A DNA stretch of 64,000 nucleotides, taken from positions 62,001 to 126,000 of the forward strand of contig CAVZAB010000013.1 in assembly GCA_963773155.1 (NCBI GenBank), given 5' to 3'. Position 1 is the stretch's first letter. Each line of letters opens with the position of its first letter. Positions 26,728 to 35,414 of the stretch are shown here, in pieces. Position numbers and translations under genes: made by a program. The notes beneath the pieces were generated by a model. It was not told the DNA's origin and ran no database searches. It saw only the letters and a list, made by a program, of their open reading frames with translations. Source of the DNA: CAVZAB01 sp963773155 (GTDB lineage: Bacteria; Pseudomonadota; Alphaproteobacteria; Rhizobiales; Beijerinckiaceae).

Positions 26728-28296
26728 TCAGACGATGCCGCGCCATAGCATCAGGATCAAGGCTGCCGCAATGACCCAGAGCGCCACCGTCGGCCACAGC
26801 CGGCGCCGCCCCTGGCGCCGTTCGAAATTGACGATCGAATTGTCGGCGATCCTCACCCCCGAGCGGGCCGCCGCCTCAACATGGCCGGCCAGACGCTCGG
26901 CCCTCACCAGAATGTCGGACAGACCGAAGGCAAGCCGACCCAGTGTAGCTGCACCCTGCGAAACATCGGCCAGCCGGCCGAGCGGCCCGAGATTCTCCTC
27001 GATCCAGCCGCGCACCACCGGCTCCGATGTCTGCCACATGTTCAGCTGCGGATCGAGCGTGCGGGCGACGCCCTCGACGACCACCATGGTTTTCTGCAGC
27101 ATGATCAACTCGGTCCGGTGCGCATGTCGAACAAAGCGGTGATCTCGAAGAGCAGCGTCAGCAGCTTCGCCATCGAAATCTGGTCGGCGGTGCGCGAGTG
27201 GATCGGCTCGCCGATGGCGCGCGATCGCCTGCGCAAAATCCTCGATGCGATGGATCGAGCGGTACATAGCCCGCCTCGAAATGCACTTCCGCCACCCGTT
27301 GGTAATCCCGTGTGATGAAACCATAAAGGATTTCCGCGAGAAAGCGCCGCTCCTTGGGGCCGAGCCGGCCCATGATGCCGAAATCGACCGCGACCAGGCA
27401 GCCGGCCCGGTCGACGAAGAGATTGCCCTGGTGCATGTCGGCATGGAAGAAGCCGTCGCGCAGGGCATGGCGCAGGAAGGACTGGATCAGCCGACGACCG
27501 AGCGCCGGCAGATCATAATCGTGGCTGCGCAGCTGGGCGATGTCGGAGAGCGGAATGCCGTCGACCCATTCGAGCGTCAGAACCTCCTTGGCGGTCCGGT
27601 CCCAGTCGACGCGCGGCACCCGAAAATCGGGGTCATCCTTGGTATTCTCGGCAAATTCCGAGGCCGCCGCCGCCTCGAGGCGAAAGTCCATTTCGATCTT
27701 GACCGAGCGGGCCAGCATGTCGACCACTTCGACCGGCTGCAGGCGCTTGGCCTCGGGCAGCAGCCAATCGGCGAGGCGGGCGGCAAAATACATGTCCGAG
27801 AGGTCGCGGCGAAAGCGGCGCTCGACCCCCGGCCGCAGAATCTTGACGGCGACCGGGCGCTGGTCCGCGCCGGCGCCGACCCGGGCCTGGTGCACCTGGG
27901 CGATCGAGGCGGCCGCGACCGGTTCCCCGAAGCTTTCAAACAGGACTTCGAGCGGCTGGCCGAAGGCCGCCTCGATCGTAGCGACGGCGGCGCTGCGGGC
28001 AAACGGAGCCATGCGGTCCTGCAAGGCCTCGAGCTCGCGCACGACGCGTGCGCCGACGATGTCTTGGCGGGTTGCCAGAAATTGGCCGAGCTTGACGTAG
28101 GAGGGGCCGAGCCTGGCGATTGCCGCCGGCAGCCGCGCATCGGCCTTGCGGCGCCCGACGAGCCGCGCCAGCGCCAAAGGCAGCCGCGCCTCGGCCGCAA
28201 CGCTCGTCGGGTCGATCGTCGTGAATACGCCTTCGCGGGCCAGCACCCAGCCGGCCCGGGCGAGGCGGAAGCAATGACCCAGGCTGCGAGAACCAC
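26728..28296 (-). pseudogene. ubiB: Ubiquinone biosynthesis protein UbiB, about four frame breaks
   Basis: Atypical membrane-bound kinase-like ATPase needed for ubiquinone synthesis. Blocks present are RLARAGWVLAREGVFTTIDP, SYVKLGQFLATRQDIVG (KxGQ motif), AAASIAQVHQARVG (Ala-rich loop), HADMHQGNLFVD (catalytic Asp region), VDFGIMGRLG (metal-binding DFG) and a C-terminal membrane helix (TVALWVIAAALILMLW). Frame changes are near 28270, 27260, 27215 and 27115, with no homologous sequence missing. A GTG at 28296 directly after the ubiE stop is a likely start. As an important gene in ubiquinone-using bacteria, it is more likely mis-sequenced than dead. Confidence 0.85.
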
Positions 28297-29076
28297 CTAG
28301 AGTTTCCAGCCGGAATGGATGGCGACAATGCCGCCGGTCAGCCGGGTGAAGCTGGCTCGTCGGAAGCCGGCCGCTTCGATCCGCTGGCGGAACTGTGCCG
28401 CCCGCGGAAACTTGCGGATCGATTCGACGAGATAGCGATAGGGCTCGCCGTCGCCGACGACGAGCCGCCCGATCGCCGGAATGCCGGCAAACGAATAGGC
28501 CTCATACAGCCGGTCGAGCCCGGGCACGTCGACGTCGGAGAATTCCAGGCAGAGGAAGCGGCCGCCGCGTTTGAGGACCCGATGCGCCTCGCCCAACGCC
28601 ACATCGAGGCGTGGCACGTTGCGGATCCCAAAGGCGACCGTGTAGGCGTCGAAGGCGCCCGCGGCAAACGGCAGCGCTTCGGCATTGGCCTCGACAAAGG
28701 CGAGTTTGCCGCCGGCGGGTGCCTCGACCGCCCGCCGGCGGCCGACGCCGAGCATTTCTCCATTGATGTCAAGTACCGTCACCCGGGTGGCCGGCCCGCC
28801 CGCGGCGGCCACCCGCAGCGCGACGTCGCCGGTCCCGCCAGCGACATCGAGATGGGCAAAGCCCTGGCGTCGCGACGGCTTGACCATGCTGACGAGCACG
28901 TCCTTCCAGATCCGGTGCAGGCCACCGGACATCAGGTCGTTCATCAGGTCGTAGCGCTGCGCGACGCGGTCGAAGACGGCGTCGACCCGCCGCTGCTTGC
29001 CGGCAAGGGGGACCTTGGTGAAGCCGAAGTCAGCCTCGGCCGGGGCCTTGCCCTGAGCGGGCGGAACGCGGGTCAT
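28297..29076 (-). CDS. ubiE: Demethylmenaquinone/ubiquinone C-methyltransferase UbiE
   Basis: SAM-dependent C-methyltransferase of quinone synthesis (259 residues). Features are RVDAVFDRVAQRYDLMNDLMSGGLHRIWK, the SAM site LDVAGGTGDVALRV, NAEALPFAAGAFDAYTVAFGIRNV and LEFSDVDVPGLDRLYEAYSF. ATG 29076 starts MTRVPPAQGKAPAEADFGFTKV; an in-frame extension upstream overlaps mutM and is unlikely. It leads the ubiE-ubiB-coaBC-dut minus-strand series and is divergent from mutM, the standard rhizobial order. Confidence 0.95.
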   Translation of the reverse strand: MTRVPPAQGKAPAEADFGFTKVPLAGKQRRVDAVFDRVAQRYDLMNDLMSGGLHRIWKDVLVSMVKPSRRQGFAHLDVAGGTGDVALRVAAAGGPATRVTVLDINGEMLGVGRRRAVEAPAGGKLAFVEANAEALPFAAGAFDAYTVAFGIRNVPRLDVALGEAHRVLKRGGRFLCLEFSDVDVPGLDRLYEAYSFAGIPAIGRLVVGDGEPYRYLVESIRKFPRAAQFRQRIEAAGFRRASFTRLTGGIVAIHSGWKL

Positions 29077-29148
29077 TGTGCACCTTCGACGGGTCAAACC
29101 ATAGCGCGCCGGCGCCCGGCTGGCTATGTATCTCGAAACCGCTCTCGA

Positions 29149-29170
29149 TCTATGGCAAACCTGCCATAGA
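29149..29170. promoter_or_regulatory. Perfect 9-bp palindrome in the ubiE-mutM divergent promoter region
   Basis: TCTATGGCA (29149-29157) and TGCCATAGA (29162-29170) are perfect inverted repeats around AACC. The element ends 20 nt before the mutM start and lies 72 nt upstream of the ubiE start, where a dimeric regulator could affect both genes. No known regulator consensus is assigned. Confidence 0.45.
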
Positions 29171-29190
29171 CGTCGTCCAATTGGCTGATC

Positions 29191-30066
29191 ATGCCCGAAC
29201 TGCCCGAGGTTGAAACAGTCCGGCTCGGCCTTGCCCCGGCTTTGGTCGGTGCAAAGCTCGTCGCCGTCGAGCGCCGGCGAGCCGACTTGCGCTTTCCCTT
29301 TCCACCCGATTTCGAGGCCCGGCTCGTCGGGCGCCAAATCATCGGGCTGACGCGGCGGGCGAAATATTTGCTTGCCGATCTCGATTCCGGCGAAGTGCTG
29401 ATCATGCATCTCGGCATGAGCGGCTCGTTCCGGCTAGGAAGCCGGGGCAAGACTCTTACGCCGGGTGTCCTCCACCATGCCAAGCCAAAGCTTGCGGCGC
29501 ATGACCACGTGGTATTTCACTGCGCCTCCGGCACGATTGTCACCTACAACGACCCGCGCCGGTTCGGCTTCATGACTTCGTGCGCCCGCGCCGAACTCGA
29601 CGCCCACAAGTTCTTCAAGGACCTCGGGATCGAGCCGCTTGGCGATGCGCTCAACGGGGCCTCGCTTGCGGCGCTTTTGGCGGGCCGGCAGGCACCCCTG
29701 AAGGTCGTCCTGCTCGACCAGACCCTGATCGCTGGTCTTGGCAATATCTACGCATCGGAAGTGCTCCACCGGGCCCATTTGTCGCCGCGCCGCGCCGCCG
29801 GTTCGATCGTCCGGCCAAATGCCGGTTCAAGCCCGCGCACCGAACGGCTCGCTGAAGCGATCCGCTCGGTCCTCACCGAGGCGCTTCGGGCCGGCGGCGC
29901 GTCGCTGCGCGACCATCGGCTGACCGACGGATCGCCCGGCCTCTTTCAGCATGCCTTCAAGGTCTATGACCGCGCCGGCCTTGCTTGCCCGACGCCGGGC
30001 TGCGGCGGCAGCGTCAAGCGCATAGTCCAGGCCGGCCGGGCAACATTTTATTGCGGGACCTGCCAG
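29191..30066 (+). CDS. mutM: Formamidopyrimidine-DNA glycosylase, stop codon lost at an IS junction
   Basis: Base-excision repair enzyme removing 8-oxoguanine, with beta/delta-elimination lyase activity. It begins MPELPEVETVRLGL with the catalytic N-terminal Pro and Glu, has the Lys in KYLLADL, the GLGNIYASEVL helix-two-turn-helix motif, and the C-terminal zinc finger (CPTPGCGGSVKRIV, TFYCGTCQ). Homology ends at CQ (30061-30066), one residue short of the usual end. The frame then continues without a stop through 78 antisense-transposase codons to 30300. The zinc finger itself is complete, so activity may survive as a C-terminally extended protein. Confidence 0.93.
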
Positions 30067-31591
30067 CACGGGGTGTTGCCCGCGCAAATTGGTGCGCAAC
30101 AGATAGCGGCCTTCACGACGACGTATGCGGCGCAGCTTCTGACGATTGAGTTCAAAACTGAACACCGCCTCCCGCGTGGCCAGCTTGATATCGATCAGGC
30201 GCCACGCCGCCGGCGATTTGGCCCGCGCGGCACCAAGCTTCATCAGCAACTCCTCGCGCTTGAGATCCATCGCGGAAAGCTGTTTGAGCCGCGCCCATAG
30301 CCTCTTCAACTGTCGCCGGCGCATGGCGCGTTCTTTATTGATGCGCGACCGGCTCTGTGCCAACACATAGAGCTCCTGCTCCTGCGGCAAGAGCTTCACC
30401 TCAACGCCTTCGCGCACCCGATGCCACGGCAAGCCGAATAATTGCTGCTCCAGTTTGCCGAGCCGCCCCTTAGGCGTCCCGACCAGATAGGAAACGGGCG
30501 GATCGGCTTGCCGCATCTCAGCAAGGACGCCCTCGGTGGGCACGCCACGGTCCATCACCCAGATGCGTTCCGCCTTGCCGTACTGCGCCTCGATCCTGCG
30601 CAGGAAGGCGCGCAACGTCGTATTGTCAGCGGTGTTTCCCGGCAGAACCTCGTAGGCCAGTGGAAAGCCTTCCGGCGTCACGATCAATGCGATCACCACC
30701 TGCACACAATCGCCACGCTTGTCGCGGCTATAGCCGTAACGCCGCTTGTCTGCCTCATCGGTTGGCGGAGGCGATTCGAAATAGGTACTTGTCAAGTCAT
30801 ACAACAGAACATCAAACCGGGCGCCAAACAGATCCTGCCATCGACGCTGCAGATGGCTAAAAAACTCGGCTTTATGGGGCAGCACCTTGTCGAGGCAGCG
30901 GTAGAGCGCATTCTTCTCCGCCAGCGCGTAATCCTGACCCAACAGATCAGCCATCGCGCTCTGCTCGAACCATAACCGATGCAGCCGCCACTCGCTTCCG
31001 GGATCGATCAGCCGGTAGCACACAAGCGTCTGAAGGATATGGCGCCAACAGGTGCCTTCGCGAGAATCGGGCAAATAGCTCGCCCAAAACTGATCTAATC
31101 CAAGCTGTTCGTACAGCGTGCACGCCAACCAGCAAGCGCCCCATTGCCGCGGACGATGCAGCTGCATTCCACTCAGCCGAACCTGAACGCCGTAATCTCT
31201 GGCGTGCTCCGGCACCGCGCGCTCTGCGGGAAACAAGGCTAATTGCGTCGGTCGCTGGGTCCCTTCATCGAAGGCTTCGATAACCTCGCACCAAGCTTCA
31301 CGCTGGCTATCGTTGATCTCGCCCAGATACAGTACTTGTCGCTGAACAACTTTGCCGCCAGCGCAGCGTTTGCTCTCAACTATATTCCAATAGCAATGCT
31401 CTTTGCCGTCCTTGAATCGCTTGTTGCATCGCAAGTACATGAAAGCGAATCTGACGCAAAATCCAAGATCTGAAAAGGTACTTGGTCTACACTACAACGA
31501 GTTTGAGATCGTCCACTCTTGTAAAGACTCGTATTTCTGCCTTCTTGGCTGGTAAAAATGCCAATACTTCGCCCCAGTAGAGAAAGTCGGG
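30067..31591 (-). mobile_element. Truncated IS1634-type (IS4-superfamily) insertion sequence
   Basis: Remnant lying between the mutM C-terminus and the rph stop. The left boundary is sharp (between 30067 and about 30075), where mutM homology stops and transposase homology, already lacking its C-terminus, begins. The right boundary is somewhere between 31441 and 31591. I could not find terminal inverted repeats or a target duplication because the left end is missing. Base composition is lower in GC than the neighbouring genes, consistent with recent acquisition. Confidence 0.75.
30068..31440 (-). pseudogene. IS1634-type transposase, C-terminus deleted
   Basis: Starts MYLRCNKRFKDGKEHCYWN and shows DDE-transposase features: the first Asp in FDVLLYDLTSTYFES, the second in IWVMDRGVPTEG, and YLVGTPKGRLGKLEQ. 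Homology continues to GRYLLRTNLRGQ (about residue 456) and then stops at the mutM junction, so the segment that normally carries the catalytic Glu (Y-R-E-K region) is absent; the frame runs on into antisense mutM to 29827. The protein should be catalytically dead. Confidence 0.85.
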
Positions 31592-32330
31592 CTAGCGCTC
31601 GCCGATCGCCGTCTTCTGCAATTCGATCAGCCGACCAATCCCGTCGCGCGCGAGAGCGAGCATGGCGAGGAGCTCGGTTTCGCTGAACAGCGCGCCTTCG
31701 GCGGTGCTCTGCACTTCGACCAAGCTGCCGGTGCCGGTCATGACGAAATTGGCGTCGGTCTCGGCAGTCGAATTCCTCGGCATAATCGAGATCGAGAACC
31801 GGGGTCCCCTTGGCGATGCCACAGGAGACGGCGGCGACGTGATCGCGGATCGGACTATGCTTGATGATGCTGCGCTGGCGCATCCAGGCGAGACAATCGT
31901 GGAGGGCGATGAAGCCGCCGGTGATCGCCGCGGTTCGCGTGCCGCCGTCGGCCTGGATGACGTCGCAATCGATGGTGATCTGCCGCTCGCCGAGCGCGGC
32001 GAGATCGACGACGGCGCGTAGGCTGCGGCCGATCAGGCGCTGGATCTCCTGGGTTCGGCCGGACGGCTTCAGCCCCGTCGATTTGCGCCTGGTCCTGGTC
32101 GAAGTGGCGCGCGGAAGCATGGCATATTCCGCCGTCACCCAGCCGCGACCCTGGCCGCGCAGCCAGGGCGGCGGCTTATCCTCGAGGGTGGCGGTACACA
32201 GAACATGCGTTTCGCCGAACTTCACCAGACAGGATCCCTCGGCAAAGCGCGCCACCGCGCGTTCGAGCGAAATAGCCCGCATTTCGGCGGGCGCCCTTTT
32301 CGACGGGCGCATATGGGCCGGTCTATTCAT
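31592..32330 (-). CDS. rph: Ribonuclease PH (frameshifted)
   Basis: Phosphorolytic 3'-5' exoribonuclease trimming tRNA 3' ends. It begins MNRPAHMRPSKRAPAEMRAISLER and contains FGETHVLCTATLEDKPP, SGRTQEIQRLIGRSLRAVVDL, TIDCDVIQADGGTRTAAITGGFIAL and, after the shift, TAETDANFVMTGTGSLVEVQSTAEG. The frame changes at GAATTC (plus 31770-31775); removing one base restores DYAEDSTAETDAN. It is 10 nt downstream of an SDR gene on the same strand. rph is normally divergent from hrcA; here hrcA is 15 kb away. Confidence 0.92.
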
Positions 32331-32340
32331 GCCTTTTCCC

Positions 32341-33126
32341 TTAATCGACGACCGGCACCGTATAGTTCAGCGCCAGTCTTCCCCCGTCCGGATAGATGGT
32401 CTGGCCGGTCATATAGGACGCATCATCGGAAGCCAGAAAGGCCGCGACCGAAGCGATTTCCTCGGGCGCGCCCAGCCGCCCGATCGGCGTGCGCGACAGA
32501 ATGCGGCGGCGCGCCGCCTCGTCGCCCAGCACCGCCCCTTTGGCCATTTCGGTCAGAATGGTTCCCGGTCCGATTGCCACGACCCGGATCTTGTGCGGCG
32601 CCAGTTCCAGAGCCATCACCCGGGTCAGCTGGTTCATCGCACCCTTCGAACAGACATAGCCAACCAGTCCCTGGATCGCAAGGACGGCATTGACCGACGA
32701 CATATTGATGATGACGCCGCCGGTCTTCTGCCTGACCATTTGCCGGGCCGCCGCTTGACCGCCCATGAAGGCCGATGTGAGATTGGTACGCATCACCTTG
32801 TCGAAGAGTTCGTCGCTCGTTTCGAGAAACGGCGTGGAAATCGCAATGCCGGCATTATTCATCATGATGTCGACGCTCGCAAAGGCCGTGACGGTCTCGG
32901 CGATCAACCGATCGATGTCGGCGCGCTTGGTCACGTCGGTTGCCACAAACAGGGCCTCGCTGCCCGCCGCGTGCAGGCTTTTGGCAGCCGCCTCACCGTC
33001 TGTTATGTCGACGTCAGCGATCACCACCTTGGCCCCTTCCGCGGCAAAGCGTCGCGCGCTGGCCAGCCCGATCCCATTCGCCCCGCCGGTGACGATTGCG
33101 GTCTTGCCGGAAAAACGTAGCGCCAT
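32341..33126 (-). CDS. Short-chain dehydrogenase/reductase
   Basis: Classical SDR of 261 residues: cofactor motif TGGANGIG near residue 13, NNAGIA near 90, catalytic Ser in NMSSVNAV and YVCSKGA (Tyr-x3-Lys) near 155-160. The Asp after the second beta strand (IADVDITDG) predicts NAD rather than NADP. Substrate unknown; the C-terminal GGRLALNYTVPVVD and the nearby sugar-acid genes suggest a sugar or sugar-acid alcohol. Start ATG 33126. Confidence 0.88.
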   Translation of the reverse strand: MALRFSGKTAIVTGGANGIGLASARRFAAEGAKVVIADVDITDGEAAAKSLHAAGSEALFVATDVTKRADIDRLIAETVTAFASVDIMMNNAGIAISTPFLETSDELFDKVMRTNLTSAFMGGQAAARQMVRQKTGGVIINMSSVNAVLAIQGLVGYVCSKGAMNQLTRVMALELAPHKIRVVAIGPGTILTEMAKGAVLGDEAARRRILSRTPIGRLGAPEEIASVAAFLASDDASYMTGQTIYPDGGRLALNYTVPVVD

Positions 33127-33241
33127 CCCAATCCCCCCTGTCAGTGCAACCCGGAAGCCTCTGGTCGGCCTCCTCTTCTCACGTTAGCGTGCTGCCGGCA
33201 AATCCTATCCTCTGGGCCAATGCGGGGAGTGCTGAACACCA

Positions 33242-34438
33242 ATGCGGGAAACATACGACGTGATCATTGCTGGCGGTGCGGTGATGGGCAGTTCGACCGC
33301 CTATCATCTGGCCGCGAACAAGGATTTTCGCGGCCGGATCCTTGTCATCGATAAGGACCTCAGCTTCCAGAAATGCGCGAGCGCGCTGTCGGCGAGTTCA
33401 ATCCGCCAGCAATACTCGACCAGGATCAACATTCAGGCTTCCTTGTTCGGCCTGTGGTTCGTCCGCCACGCCGGCGATTTGCTCGAGGTCGATGGCGACC
33501 GGCCGGCACTCGGCTTCAAGGAGCGCGGCTATCTCTACCTTGCGACGGCCGCCAATGCCAATGTGCTGGTCGCCAATCATGCGCTGCAGCAGGCCGAGGG
33601 CGCCGATATTCGCCTGCTCGCCGCCGCCGAACTGACGCGCCAGTTTCCTTGGCTCCAGCTCGACGATGTCGCGCTTGGCTCCTGGGGTGCCAGCGGCGAA
33701 GGCTGGTTCGACGGCTATGGTCTGATGCAGGCGCTACGGCGCAAGGCCATCGCGCTCGGCGTCACCTACAGCGAGGCCGTTGTCGCAGGGCTGGAATGGG
33801 CGGGCGGGCGGGTCTCGGCGGTTCGCCTTGCCGATGGCCGGACGATCGGCTGCGGGGCTTTGGTCAATACTTGCGGCGTTTCGGGCGCCCGTGAACTTGC
33901 CGCGATCGCCGGCTGCGAGCTGCCGATTTCCTCGCGCAAACGGTGCGTATTTGCCTTCACCAACCAGGGCGGCATTGAACCAGACCATCTGGCGAAATTT
34001 CCGCTCGTGATCGACACGACCGGCGTCTGGTTCCGCACCGAGGGCAATGGCTTCTTGACCGGCATTTCGCCCCCGGCGGCCAGCGATCCGGAAACCAACA
34101 ATTTCGACGTGGACTGGCCGATATTCGAGGACACCCTGTGGCCGGCTCTTGCCGCGCGGGTGCCGGCATTTGCGGCGATCAAGCCCGGTCGCGCCTGGGC
34201 CTGCCATTATGATCTGAACGTTTTCGATCATAATGCGATTGCCGGCCGTCTGCCGGGTCGGGAGAATTGCTATGTTGCCGCCGGCTTTTCCGGACATGGC
34301 CTGCAGCAATCCCCGGCGATCGGACGTGGGCTCAGCGAATTGATCGTGCACGGCAGGTTCACGAGTCTCGATCTGGCCGACTTTGCGGTCGAACGCGTTT
34401 CCGAGGGGCGGCGGCTGCTCGAAACCAACGTCATCTGA
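33242..34438 (+). CDS. FAD-dependent oxidoreductase, DAO family
   Basis: A 398-residue glycine/D-amino-acid-oxidase-type flavoprotein. The N-terminal dinucleotide fold is YDVIIAGGAVMGSSTAYHLA, and the C-terminal FAD loop is NCYVAAGFSGHGLQQSPAIGRGLSELI. It resembles monomeric sarcosine oxidase or dimethylglycine-type oxidases more than D-amino-acid dehydrogenases, but the substrate cannot be read from sequence. It converges on the PfkB gene with 2 nt between stops. Confidence 0.85.
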   Translation: MRETYDVIIAGGAVMGSSTAYHLAANKDFRGRILVIDKDLSFQKCASALSASSIRQQYSTRINIQASLFGLWFVRHAGDLLEVDGDRPALGFKERGYLYLATAANANVLVANHALQQAEGADIRLLAAAELTRQFPWLQLDDVALGSWGASGEGWFDGYGLMQALRRKAIALGVTYSEAVVAGLEWAGGRVSAVRLADGRTIGCGALVNTCGVSGARELAAIAGCELPISSRKRCVFAFTNQGGIEPDHLAKFPLVIDTTGVWFRTEGNGFLTGISPPAASDPETNNFDVDWPIFEDTLWPALAARVPAFAAIKPGRAWACHYDLNVFDHNAIAGRLPGRENCYVAAGFSGHGLQQSPAIGRGLSELIVHGRFTSLDLADFAVERVSEGRRLLETNVI

Positions 34439-34440
34439 GG

Positions 34441-35412
34441 CTAGTTCGGCGCCGGCACGCTCTCCGGCGGCGGGTCGAGTTCGACGCGCCGCGGCGGATC
34501 GGCGCCCTTGCGGGTGCAGGTAATCGCAGCGGCGCGGATCGCAAAATCGAGCCAGCGATAGACGTGATCGCGGCTGACCGGTTCGGCGATCGCGCCGAGC
34601 GCCCGGTCTTCCGCCATGATCGCGAGCAGCGCCGCGGTAAAGCTGTCGCCGGCGCCAATCGTGTCGACGACCTTGACCGGCGGCGCCGGTAGCACCACCG
34701 AGCTTTGTCCGAAAAAGCCCCTGGCGCCTTGCGCGCCGCGGGTCAGTACCGTGAGTTTTGGTCCGCGTTGCGCCCAATCGGCCATCGCCGCCTGAGGATC
34801 GCGGCCGGGGTAGAGCCAGCTCATGTCCTCCTCGCTTGCCTTGACGATCGTGCTGAGCGCAACCCGCTCCTCGACCGATTTGGCGACTTTGTCCCGTGCA
34901 GGCAGGACCAGCGGCCGGATATTCGGATCGAAGCTCGTGGAGATATGTTTGCGCGCCCGCTTGAGCGATGCGAGCGCCGCCGCACCCTGCCTGTCGGCAA
35001 GCGCGGAAAACGAGCCGACATGGAGATGCATGAGCCCGGCCGGCCAGTCGGACGGCAGCGGCGTCTTGCCGTCATAGGCGGTCGATTGCAAATAGAACGC
35101 GTAGCGCGGACCGGATTCTGCCGCCGTGACGAAGGCAAGCGGGCTCGGCCGCTTGCTACGCGCGACATAGGACAGATCGACCGTTTCGCGCTCCAGCGCC
35201 GCCAGGAAGCGCTCGCCATTGGCATCGCGCGACAGCCGGCCAGCGAAGGCAACCGACGCGCCGAGCCGGCCGAGACCAATGGCGACATTGAAGGGCGAGC
35301 CGCCGAGCACTGCCTGATAGAGATCTTCGCTGCGCCGTTTCGGCACCAGATCGATCAGCGCCTCGCCGGCAACCAGAATGCGACCGCTGCCATGCCGGGC
35401 TTCTACGGCCAT
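34441..35412 (-). CDS. PfkB-family carbohydrate kinase
   Basis: Ribokinase-fold sugar kinase (323 residues), fructokinase-like. It begins GRILVAGEALIDLVPKR, has the substrate-binding GGSPFNVAIGLGRLG, and the signature VVDTIGAGDSFTAALLAI with the catalytic Asp near residue 260. Start ATG 35412 follows the aldehyde-dehydrogenase stop (35415) by 2 nt, so it is probably coupled to that gene. Candidate substrates include fructose or 2-keto-3-deoxygluconate; not determined. Confidence 0.87.
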   Translation of the reverse strand: MAVEARHGSGRILVAGEALIDLVPKRRSEDLYQAVLGGSPFNVAIGLGRLGASVAFAGRLSRDANGERFLAALERETVDLSYVARSKRPSPLAFVTAAESGPRYAFYLQSTAYDGKTPLPSDWPAGLMHLHVGSFSALADRQGAAALASLKRARKHISTSFDPNIRPLVLPARDKVAKSVEERVALSTIVKASEEDMSWLYPGRDPQAAMADWAQRGPKLTVLTRGAQGARGFFGQSSVVLPAPPVKVVDTIGAGDSFTAALLAIMAEDRALGAIAEPVSRDHVYRWLDFAIRAAAITCTRKGADPPRRVELDPPPESVPAPN

Positions 35413-35414
35413 CG

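Noticed and set aside
31441..31591. Right inverted repeat and target duplication of the IS
   Set aside because: The left IS end is missing, so no pair can be matched; the exact right boundary is left open.
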